From the NCBI GenBank assembly GCA_002439555.1, contig DJOC01000059.1, positions 16,400-36,742 on the forward strand: a stretch of 20,343 nt of DNA, read 5' to 3'. Under the pieces are notes generated by a model. The model made no database searches. It saw only the letters and a program-made list of their open reading frames with translations, and was not told where the DNA came from. The DNA comes from Caryophanales bacterium UBA6448. GTDB lineage: Bacteria; Bacillota_I; Bacilli_A; RF39; UBA660. The position numbers and the translations under genes were made by a program. Shown in pieces: positions 1-6,369 of the stretch (the first letter of the stretch is position 1; every line of letters begins with the position of its first letter).

Positions 1-309
1 TATTTCTTTGAAAAACGTAAAAAATATGTAAAATTTTAATTTTTTTAAAGAAATTTAATCAAAAAAGGAGGAAATTGGAAATTTTCCGGTAATAAGTATA
101 GTGAAAGGAGAATTTTAAAATGACATAACAAAATTTTAAAAATGTAAATCAAATGTAAAGTAAAAGAAAGGGGAAATATTATGACATAAAATTAATTTAA
201 AGTGCTAGATTAATTTAGTCCAGTTTAAAATATGCAAAATAGCTTATACAATATAAGAAATGAAAATATGAAATAGTACTTTAAATCCAAATTAAGAAAG
301 TTTGCTAAA
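1..309. other. Gene-poor leader with isolated SD motifs and two start-Thr-stop minigenes
   Basis: No convincing gene of normal length is visible on either strand. Three SD-like motifs lie in a row on the plus strand: GGAGG at 67-71, AAAGGAG near 104-110 and AAAGGGG near 168-174. The last two are each followed at normal spacing by ATG-ACA-TAA (120-128 and 181-189). A short palindrome (GGAAATTTTCC, about 78-88) is also present. The stretch may be a decayed coding region or a leader for the ORF at 310. I cannot tell which. Confidence 0.4.
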
Positions 310-795
310 ATGTCTAATGTTTATAAAGATGTTACAGAAAATTTTCTATTATTTATCGTTCCTAATAATTATAATATATCATTTGCTAAAGAAATTGTTG
401 CTAATGGAAAAACTTATAAACTTAATAATCAAAATAAATTCAATTTTAGAAACAATGAAATAAATGTGGCTTTTTGGTTAATTAACACTATAGGTGGTAA
501 AGTTGAACTCCGATTTGAAATAGGCGAAGAACGAAATATAATTAGTGCAGATTATAATTTTTTATCTGAACCTTTAGATTTAAAAGAAATAAAAAGGGGA
601 GCTAGTAAATATTCATTTGGACACAATGTGACTAAACAAGCAAAGTCATTTATAATGGACGTTACAAATAATAGTAATATGACTGATGAGTTAATTAATG
701 AAAATTTAGAAAATGCTTTTAACTATAAACAAGATTTAAATTATATAATTGTCAAAAGAGATAATGATTTACTAGGCATATATAAAAGAAAGTGA
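310..795 (+). CDS. Unrecognised 161-aa protein
   Basis: I do not recognise a family. The product is a soluble-looking mixed alpha/beta protein, rich in Asn and Lys, with no signal peptide or membrane segment. The start is the first ATG of the frame and has only a weak AAGAAAG-type SD upstream. Codon use is like the rest of the window, with a TGA stop. It is followed immediately by the tandem small-RNA array on the opposite strand, whose last terminator ends about 20 bases beyond its stop. It stands alone, with no operon partner. The length of the frame in such AT-rich DNA argues that it is real, but no function can be given. Confidence 0.6.
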   Translation: MSNVYKDVTENFLLFIVPNNYNISFAKEIVANGKTYKLNNQNKFNFRNNEINVAFWLINTIGGKVELRFEIGEERNIISADYNFLSEPLDLKEIKRGASKYSFGHNVTKQAKSFIMDVTNNSNMTDELINENLENAFNYKQDLNYIIVKRDNDLLGIYKRK

Positions 796-814
796 TAATT
801 TGCTAATTGAGACA

Positions 815-862
815 TAAAAAAAGAAGCGATACCCTCTGCACAAGCAGTGGGACCGCTTCCAT
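815..862 (-). ncRNA. Tiny RNA, unit 1 (about 47 nt)
   Basis: The hairpin at 823-859 is followed on the minus strand by the longest T-run of the three (T7, 822-816). Compared with unit 2 it has two substitutions in the stem (830 and 853). The outer stem is 6 bp here, and the inner blocks and 4-nt loop are unchanged. Its end lies between this array and the convergent 161-aa ORF. Confidence 0.65.
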
Positions 863-868
863 AAACTC

Positions 869-898
869 ATTTTATCATAGATATTTATTTTCTGTCAA
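869..898 (-). promoter_or_regulatory. Promoter of tandem small RNA unit 1
   Basis: Minus strand: TTGACA (898-893), an 18-bp spacer, then TAAAAT (874-869) with an upstream TGA. Confidence 0.72.
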
Positions 899-900
899 AT

Positions 901-947
901 ATAAAAAGAAGCGACACCCTCTGCACAAGCAGTGGGATCGCTTCCAT
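901..947 (-). ncRNA. Tiny RNA, unit 2 (about 47 nt)
   Basis: Same layout as unit 3. The hairpin at 908-944 has outer stem GAAGCGA/TCGCTTC, inner CCC/GGG and CTGC/GCAG blocks, and a 4-nt loop, followed on the minus strand by T5 (907-903). The predicted start lies about 3 nt before the hairpin. Confidence 0.65.
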
Positions 948-953
948 AAATTC

Positions 954-982
954 ATTCTATCATACTGTTTACTGTATGTCAA
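954..982 (-). promoter_or_regulatory. Promoter of tandem small RNA unit 2
   Basis: Minus strand: TTGACA (982-977), a 17-bp spacer, then TAGAAT (959-954) with TGA just upstream. The -35 box begins only a few bases after the T-run of unit 3, so the units are packed end to end. Confidence 0.75.
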
Positions 983-984
983 AT

Positions 985-1032
985 ATAAAAAGAAGCGACA
1001 CCCTCTGCATACAGCAGTGGGATCGCTTCCAT
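985..1032 (-). ncRNA. Tiny RNA, unit 3 (about 47 nt)
   Basis: The start is inferred about 7 nt after the -10. The RNA would be almost entirely one hairpin (992-1029): a 7-bp GAAGCGA/TCGCTTC outer stem, a CCC/GGG block, a U-U mismatch, a CTGC/GCAG block and a 5-nt loop. Five T residues (minus strand, 991-987) follow directly, so the hairpin is also the terminator. The loop is one base longer than in the other two copies, which argues against a conserved reading frame. Confidence 0.65.
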
Positions 1033-1038
1033 AAGAGC

Positions 1039-1068
1039 ATTCTATCATATACATTTACTAACTGTCAA
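1039..1068 (-). promoter_or_regulatory. Promoter of tandem small RNA unit 3
   Basis: Minus strand: TTGACA (1068-1063), an 18-bp spacer, then TAGAAT (1044-1039) preceded by TGA, which makes an extended -10. It is the first unit in the direction of transcription. Confidence 0.75.
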
Positions 1069-1104
1069 ACTAAAAATGTAAAAAAAAGAAAGGAGGGATT
1101 AAAA

Positions 1105-1368
1105 ATGATTGAAATTAATTTAAATATATCAGGTACACTTGCGGATTTTGAATGGGCATCAAAAGTGTATTCTGTTACTTCAAAAGACGAAGAATATGTT
1201 TTAACACTTGCATGTAGCATTTTAAATAGAGATGAAAAGTATAAAAAATACTCTGTAATAAAGGATGAAAATGGAAAACCACTTTATGCTTTAAATAGTG
1301 AAACTGGTAAAAAAATATATTTTAAAGATGTTAAAATGAACCTAAATTTTACGCGTACAGATTTGTAA
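1105..1368 (+). CDS. Unrecognised 87-aa protein
   Basis: The start at 1105 is chosen because AAAGGAGGG sits at good spacing just upstream. The frame stays open further upstream into the small-RNA array, but that part has no SD and is read across non-coding repeats. The product begins MIEINLNISGTL and is a small soluble, charged alpha/beta protein without membrane segments. I do not recognise the family. No clear plus-strand promoter is visible, and the promoter of small RNA unit 3 fires divergently about 40 bases away. The gene ends just before the promoter of the next operon. Confidence 0.65.
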   Translation: MIEINLNISGTLADFEWASKVYSVTSKDEEYVLTLACSILNRDEKYKKYSVIKDENGKPLYALNSETGKKIYFKDVKMNLNFTRTDL

Positions 1369-1369
1369 A

Positions 1370-1398
1370 TTGATTTATGTCATATTATGTAGTATAAT
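1370..1398 (+). promoter_or_regulatory. Promoter of the membrane operon
   Basis: TTGATT (1370-1375), a 17-bp spacer and TATAAT (1393-1398), followed by a GAGGTG SD before the ATG at 1421. Confidence 0.75.
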
Positions 1399-1420
1399 TA
1401 AATTGCATTTGAGGTGAAAA

Positions 1421-1897
1421 ATGAAAAAATTATGGAAGAATAATAGGGTGGTTTTTGTACTTGTAATAATTCTAATTATTTGTTTTATTGCAATATGCAG
1501 TGTTGCTCTAACTTTCTTTTATTCAAAAGATACAAATGAGTATGGTAATAGACTTGATGGTATTGAGAAACATCAAATATCTAATGAATTTAAGTCTAGT
1601 TACAAAGAAAAATTTTTAGAAAGTGAAAATGTTAAAAGTGTAGATTTTAATATTAGAGGTAGAATTATTTATGTAGAAATAAAGTTTGATGAAAATATAA
1701 CTTTAGATAATGCTAAAAAGTTAGTAGAAAACTCTATGAGTCTTTTTGAAGAGGATACACTATCATATTATGATGTTCAATTTATACTTCAAAGTGATAA
1801 TTTTACAATAATGGCATCAAAAAATAGTGCATCTGAAAATATTTCTTGGAATAATAATACACCGATAAAAGAAGAGGACAATGATGAAGAAAAATAA
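1421..1897 (+). CDS. Small membrane-anchored protein, unknown family
   Basis: A 158-aa protein with a single strong N-terminal membrane segment (about residues 9-34), then an outward-facing domain of about 110 residues and an acidic C-terminal tail. The lack of a lipobox or clear cleavage site suggests an uncleaved anchor. The start has a GAGGTG SD and a well-placed promoter. It overlaps the next gene by 17 bases, so the two are probably translationally coupled. Its neighbours are an extracytoplasmic sensor/GGDEF protein and a YihY-type membrane protein, so an envelope role is likely. I do not recognise the domain. Confidence 0.7.
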   Translation: MKKLWKNNRVVFVLVIILIICFIAICSVALTFFYSKDTNEYGNRLDGIEKHQISNEFKSSYKEKFLESENVKSVDFNIRGRIIYVEIKFDENITLDNAKKLVENSMSLFEEDTLSYYDVQFILQSDNFTIMASKNSASENISWNNNTPIKEEDNDEEK

Positions 1898-3896
1898 AAA
1901 AATAGTGCTTATATGCACTTTTATTTGTCTAATAGTAGTGGGCATAGTTATAGGAATTATTATGTACCTAAGGGCAAATACGCTTACTGTAAATGAAAAA
2001 AAATGGATTGATGAAAACAGTCAAAAACAAACACTTCTTAGTATAAATGTTTTAAATAATTCATCCGTATTTGGTAGTGATGGTACAGGAGTATTTTACG
2101 ATTTTCTTGATACTTTTGCTGAAAAATATAACTTGAATATTAATAAAGTTACATTTAACTATGGTTCTGTAAATGGAGCTGTTTCCTTAAATTTAAAACA
2201 GTCTTTAACTGAAAATGATGAAGTTTTCTATGAAGATCATTATGTTTTAATTGGAAATAATAGTGAAATAATCACAAGTATTTCAGATATATCAAATAGT
2301 AATATTGCTATTTTAAATAGTGATTTATCTAATGTATCAAAATACTTAACTAGTTATAGTTTAAATTATAAAACTTATGAAGATATTGATAGTTTATTTA
2401 CTTCGATGAGTGAAAATAAATATGCTATTGTACCACTTCATTTATATTTAAATAATATTTTTAATAATAACAAAGAAATAATTTATCATTTTAGTGATAT
2501 AAATATCTATTATGTTCTTACTACAAATGATGATATTTTAAGTTCAATACTAAAAAAATATTATGATACTTGGAAAGAAAATTTCGAAGAAAGTTATGAT
2601 GAAAATCTATTTAGTTTAATTTCAAGTAAACTTGGTTTAACTGAATATGAGATAGAACAAATGCGCTCTGTTAGTTATAAATATGGTTATGTAAATAATT
2701 CTCCGTATGAAGTTATTTCTGGAGGTAACTATGGTGGCATAGTGGCTGTTTATTTACAAAGATTTATGACTTTTTCAGGTACTGATTTTACATTTAAAAA
2801 GTATAGTAATTTTGCCAAATTTAATAAGGCTGTTACTAACAATGAAATCGATGCTTACTTTGGTTACTATAATTTAAATAGTTTTAATAAAACATCAAGT
2901 GGTGTAGATGTAAATTACGTAGTAGTCGCTAATATTAAAAACGATGTAGTTATTAATAGTATTAATGCTTTAGCAGGTAAAGAAGTTTATGTTCAAAATA
3001 ATTCACTTTTATATTCATATTTAAGTAATATTTCTGGTGTTCAAATTAAGACCTATAAAAATGCTAAAGAACTTACTAAACTTAATAATAAAGATTGCAT
3101 TATTTTAGTCGATAGTAATATTTATGAATATTATAAAACCCACGGACTTGGAAATTATACTATTAGAACAAGTGGAAGTTTAAAAGAGGTTTATAACTTT
3201 AGAATCAAAGATAATGGTGCATTATATAAACTTCTTAATAAATATATAACTGTTTTAGATAGTCATAAAATCTTAAATGAGGGTATTAATAATCATAGTG
3301 AAACGGTTAAACATGGTGCTGTTATATCACTCCTTGCAAAATATTTTATATATTTCTTAATTATATTTGTCATCGTTGCTTACTTAGTAATTAGAAAAAC
3401 TAGAAAAATTACAATTGCTAAAAAGATTAAAAAGGATGATAAATTAAGATTTATAGATCAATTAACCTTGCTTAAAAATCGTAATTATTTATCAGAAAAT
3501 ATTAATGTATGGAATAATAATACGATTTACCCACAGACAATACTTATTGTTGATTTAAATAGACTTCAGGAAATTAATGATACAAAAGGTTATGAAGAGG
3601 GAGATAAACAAATTAAAGCTGCTGCAAATATTTTGATTAGAACGCAGCTTGATAATTCAGATATAATTAGAACAGATGGTAATGAGTTTGTGGTATATTT
3701 AGTAGGTTATAATCAAAAGCAAATAACAAATTATATTCATAAACTTAATAAGGAATTTAAATCACTTCCTTATGATTATGGTGCAGAATTTGGCTATTCA
3801 ATGAAAATTGATGAAATTAAAACTATTGAGGATGCTTTGAACGAGGCAACAAAAGTATTAAAAAAGCAAAAGGAAGTAAATGAAAACAAGGATTAA
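1881..3896 (+). CDS. Membrane sensor with two solute-binding-like domains and a degenerate GGDEF domain
   Basis: 671 aa. An N-terminal membrane segment (about 8-30) is followed by two extracytoplasmic regions (about 45-250 and 265-470) that look like periplasmic solute-binding folds of the SBP_bac_3 kind, then a second membrane segment (about 487-505) and a cytoplasmic GGDEF-type domain (about 520-665). The domain keeps family landmarks: a DQLTLLKNRNYL start, the metal-site DLN and the INDTKGYEEGD block. The signature itself reads RTDGNEF (597-603) instead of RxGGDEF. Whether it still makes c-di-GMP is doubtful, and a binding or regulatory role is possible. The start overlaps the upstream gene by 17 bases and the 3' end overlaps the next gene by 17 bases. 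Confidence 0.75.
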   Translation: MMKKNKKIVLICTFICLIVVGIVIGIIMYLRANTLTVNEKKWIDENSQKQTLLSINVLNNSSVFGSDGTGVFYDFLDTFAEKYNLNINKVTFNYGSVNGAVSLNLKQSLTENDEVFYEDHYVLIGNNSEIITSISDISNSNIAILNSDLSNVSKYLTSYSLNYKTYEDIDSLFTSMSENKYAIVPLHLYLNNIFNNNKEIIYHFSDINIYYVLTTNDDILSSILKKYYDTWKENFEESYDENLFSLISSKLGLTEYEIEQMRSVSYKYGYVNNSPYEVISGGNYGGIVAVYLQRFMTFSGTDFTFKKYSNFAKFNKAVTNNEIDAYFGYYNLNSFNKTSSGVDVNYVVVANIKNDVVINSINALAGKEVYVQNNSLLYSYLSNISGVQIKTYKNAKELTKLNNKDCIILVDSNIYEYYKTHGLGNYTIRTSGSLKEVYNFRIKDNGALYKLLNKYITVLDSHKILNEGINNHSETVKHGAVISLLAKYFIYFLIIFVIVAYLVIRKTRKITIAKKIKKDDKLRFIDQLTLLKNRNYLSENINVWNNNTIYPQTILIVDLNRLQEINDTKGYEEGDKQIKAAANILIRTQLDNSDIIRTDGNEFVVYLVGYNQKQITNYIHKLNKEFKSLPYDYGAEFGYSMKIDEIKTIEDALNEATKVLKKQKEVNENKD

Positions 3897-4704
3897 AAGG
3901 TTTTATAAAAGATTTATTAAGGTCGTAAGAAGAAGTGATATGAAATTACTTCCAGGGCAACTCGCATTTTTTATGGTACTTGCGATTGTTCCAACATTAA
4001 CACTTCTTACTTATGGTGCATCAGTTTTAAACCTTTCAATGGATTTTATTTATAGTTTTTTAGAAAAAGCCTTTTCTAATGATGTAGCAAGACTTCTTTT
4101 AAGTACAAGTTCTGAAAGTACAGGCTTAAAATTAACAATACTATTACTTACTTGTTACTATTTATCAAGTAATGGTATGGACTCTGTAATTCTTTGTTCA
4201 AATACAATTTATAATATAGAAAATAAAGGTTGGTTTAAACGAAGATTTAAGGCAATTGTTCTATCAATTATCTTAATATTCCTTTTGATATTTTTACTAC
4301 TTGTTCCTTTATTTGGCACCGTAGTGGTAAATTTAATAACAAAAGTAAATTTAAATCCAAGTATTACTAGTACGATTATAAAAGTATTTGAATATTTACG
4401 AAGCCCAATTATGATAGTATTATTATTTTTCTTAATAAAAATAATTTATACTCTTGCTCCGGATAAAAAGATTAAATCACATAATACAAATTATGGAGCC
4501 CTTTTTACGACAATACTTTGGACAATTGTTACAGAGATTTATTCAACCTATATTCAAAATTATGCATCATATACTTCATTTTATGGTGGACTTGCTAATA
4601 TCTGTATTTTAATGATTTGGTTTTATTTCCTTGCATATGTTTTTGTTATTGGAATGGCACTTAATTATCAAAGAGAAAATGAAAATTACCAAAAACTACC
4701 ATAA
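3880..4704 (+). CDS. yihY: YihY/BrkB (UPF0761) family membrane protein
   Basis: 274 aa with about six membrane segments and the family's N-terminal signature, a short basic stretch followed by LLPGQLAFFMVLAIVPTLTLL. The NYGALFTTILWTIVTEIYS region and the FYGGLANICILMIWFYF region near the C-terminus also match the YihY/YfkH-like inner-membrane family. Molecular function is not settled for the family; it was once called ribonuclease BN in error. The AAGGAAG SD lies in the end of the GGDEF gene, which it overlaps by 17 bases, so the three genes 1421-4704 form one operon. Confidence 0.88.
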   Translation: MKTRIKRFYKRFIKVVRRSDMKLLPGQLAFFMVLAIVPTLTLLTYGASVLNLSMDFIYSFLEKAFSNDVARLLLSTSSESTGLKLTILLLTCYYLSSNGMDSVILCSNTIYNIENKGWFKRRFKAIVLSIILIFLLIFLLLVPLFGTVVVNLITKVNLNPSITSTIIKVFEYLRSPIMIVLLFFLIKIIYTLAPDKKIKSHNTNYGALFTTILWTIVTEIYSTYIQNYASYTSFYGGLANICILMIWFYFLAYVFVIGMALNYQRENENYQKLP

Positions 4705-4777
4705 TAAAGTACTAACACTTGTATATAATAATAATATGTACACAGGTATTACTTAGTACATTTTAAAAGTTTTAATA

Positions 4778-4808
4778 TCAATATAGCAAATGTAGCTAAC
4801 GATATTGA
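4778..4808. other. Hairpin in the convergent intergenic region
   Basis: TCAATAT (4778-4784) pairs with ATATTGA (4802-4808), enclosing a second AGC/GCT pairing. A further imperfect inverted repeat (GTACTAA ... TTAGTAC) lies just upstream. No T-run follows, so it does not look like a plain terminator. Confidence 0.45.
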
Positions 4809-4821
4809 AAAGTAATATTCT

Positions 4822-4854
4822 AAAAAAGATGGACGATTAATTTCCATCTTTTTT
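4822..4854. terminator. Bidirectional terminator between convergent operons
   Basis: AAAAAAGATGG (4822-4832) pairs with CCATCTTTTTT (4844-4854), an 11-bp perfect stem with an A-run on one side and a T-run on the other. It serves the YihY operon and the minus-strand 463-aa gene, and it overlaps that gene's stop codon. Confidence 0.85.
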
Positions 4855-6244
4855 ATATTGTACTTGTTCTTTTATTTTGATTTAGTTTATTAAATAATTC
4901 ATTTTCAATCTCGGGAGCAATTTCTATAGAAAGTTCAATGTTTTTAGGAATATCTCTTTTACTTATTGCTTTATAAGATTTTACATCATTATCACTTTTT
5001 TTATTAAACATCCCAAGTATACAATAAATATTATCTTTAACTTGTTTGAATAATATTCTAGTTTGATAACCCTTTATTTCATAAACATCCTTTAAATTGC
5101 TATTATTTTTAAGCATTTTTATACATCCATTTGGAAGTGTACCATATTTAAATCCATTAATAAGATTAGTAATATTTTCGTAATATTCTTCGGGAATATC
5201 CTTTAAATCGGAAATGATTTTGGCATTAAGAGGATTTACTTTTGAAGTAGAGTATATAAGTATGTTTTCCTCTTTTAAAGGAAGGGGAGCATCTTCGATT
5301 ACAATTTCTTTATTAAATGTTTTTTCATAGTAATCTCGAATCATTGTATAAATATTAAGTGCTTTAAAGTAATCTTCGGTTAACATTTTTCTTTCTTCAT
5401 TTGAACGGGACATACTTGTATCTAATATAAATGAATAATAAGTAAGCAGTTCCTCTTGGAGAATTTCCATTAGTTTTTGATATAAATAACTTTTTTCTTT
5501 TTCATCATCAAATTCTTTACTATATTCTGTGGCAAAAGCAATAATTTCTTTTTTATCTAATCTATCTATTTGACCCTTTAAATAATCAGCACAAGAATCT
5601 AAAATATTTTTTCTATTTGGATTAATTTCTTCGAAAGGAATAACCTCAAAGCCCATATTTACAATTGTGGGAATTTTTAAATATAGTTCGTTTATAAAAT
5701 TTATTTGTTTTATATCAAAAGCTTTAATTTTTTGACTGTAGAAATTAAGTTCATTAAAATATATTGCTAGATCTTTATCAGATATATGATATTCACTTTT
5801 TATAAGAAGTAATATTTGTTTTATATCTTCGGTAATTCTTATAGATACTGCCGCTTTTCTTTTTAAGGAAAATAGAAATATTTTACAAGAATTATAATAA
5901 TTAGAATATATTTCTATATTTTCATTTAAAATGGCACTTTTTTGTAAATCGTTTTGCAATTCTTCATATAAAATATTTTTAAAATCATTTATTGAATCAT
6001 TGTTTCTACTATAAAGTCTATTTATAAAAATATTTACATAACTATCATTATGAAATATTTCTTGGAGTAAAATTTCAATTTTAAGTCTATTTTCAAAGAT
6101 AATATCATAGTCTACATTTAAATAACTTAACACCTCTTTTAAAAGAATAATACGGATATTTAAACTTTCATTTTCATTTATATCTTTTTTAGAATTTTCA
6201 ATATAAAGTTTAATATAATAATTAATTTTATCTAACTCATTCAT
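4853..6244 (-). CDS. Large helical protein with a RelE/HigB-like C-terminal domain
   Basis: 463 aa, soluble and mostly predicted alpha-helical for the first ~350 residues, which I do not recognise. Residues about 357-430 resemble the RelE/ParE superfamily branch of HigB/Gp49: a small helix with a LINGFKYGTLPNG turn, then DVYEIKGYQTRILFKQ (family pattern LyElR-yRvlf), then a strand and GMFNKKSDN (family pattern HxFxKKt). The fold match is inferred from motif order only. Toxins of this family are usually about 100 aa and sit beside an antitoxin. Here the domain is fused to a long helical part and no antitoxin is adjacent, so it may have been repurposed. It is transcribed divergently from the ClpC-like gene. 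Start ATG at 6244; the only clear SD lies 35 nt upstream beyond a hairpin. Confidence 0.65.
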   Translation of the reverse strand: MNELDKINYYIKLYIENSKKDINENESLNIRIILLKEVLSYLNVDYDIIFENRLKIEILLQEIFHNDSYVNIFINRLYSRNNDSINDFKNILYEELQNDLQKSAILNENIEIYSNYYNSCKIFLFSLKRKAAVSIRITEDIKQILLLIKSEYHISDKDLAIYFNELNFYSQKIKAFDIKQINFINELYLKIPTIVNMGFEVIPFEEINPNRKNILDSCADYLKGQIDRLDKKEIIAFATEYSKEFDDEKEKSYLYQKLMEILQEELLTYYSFILDTSMSRSNEERKMLTEDYFKALNIYTMIRDYYEKTFNKEIVIEDAPLPLKEENILIYSTSKVNPLNAKIISDLKDIPEEYYENITNLINGFKYGTLPNGCIKMLKNNSNLKDVYEIKGYQTRILFKQVKDNIYCILGMFNKKSDNDVKSYKAISKRDIPKNIELSIEIAPEIENELFNKLNQNKRTSTI

Positions 6245-6254
6245 AATATTTTTT

Positions 6255-6278
6255 AATCAATTTGATATATAATTGATT
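6255..6278 (-). promoter_or_regulatory. Hairpin between SD and start of the 463-aa gene
   Basis: An 8-bp perfect inverted repeat, AATCAATT/AATTGATT, with an 8-nt loop, lies in the 5' UTR between an AAAGG SD (6284-6280) and the ATG at 6244. Folding would bring the SD to a workable distance from the start. It could also be a site for a regulator. Confidence 0.5.
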
Positions 6279-6296
6279 TCCTTTCTATCTATACTA

Positions 6297-6325
6297 ATTA
6301 TAAAGTACTTTGGAAAAACTTGCAA
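6297..6325 (-). promoter_or_regulatory. Promoter of the 463-aa gene
   Basis: Minus strand: TTGCAA (6325-6320), a 17-bp spacer, TATAAT (6302-6297). It gives a 5' UTR of about 45-50 nt. Confidence 0.7.
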
Positions 6326-6369
6326 TAAATATGAATAAATTACATTTTCATTTAACATAATTATAGTGT

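Larger units (their letters stand above)
815..1069 (-). repeat. Three tandem ~85-bp promoter-hairpin-terminator modules
   Basis: Three near-identical units begin at hairpin positions 823, 908 and 992, a period of 85 then 84 bp. Conservation covers a TTGACA box, an extended -10 (TGATAGAAT or TGATAAAAT), a 37-38 nt hairpin and a following T-run, all read on the minus strand. The sequence between the -35 and -10 boxes is the variable part. This pattern fits tandem transcription units, not coding repeats or a CRISPR array. Confidence 0.85.

Noticed and set aside
807..1034. 75-aa plus-strand ORF with internal repeats across the hairpin array
   Set aside because: It exists only because the repeats are nearly a multiple of three; it has no SD, and the conserved features are promoters and hairpins on the other strand.
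815..1069. CRISPR-like array
   Set aside because: Only three units with a ~84-85 bp period, and the intervening sequences are themselves conserved promoters, not unique spacers. No cas genes are nearby.
976..1104. N-terminal extension of the 87-aa ORF
   Set aside because: It reads through small RNA unit 3 without an SD; an AAAGGAGGG sits before the ATG at 1105.
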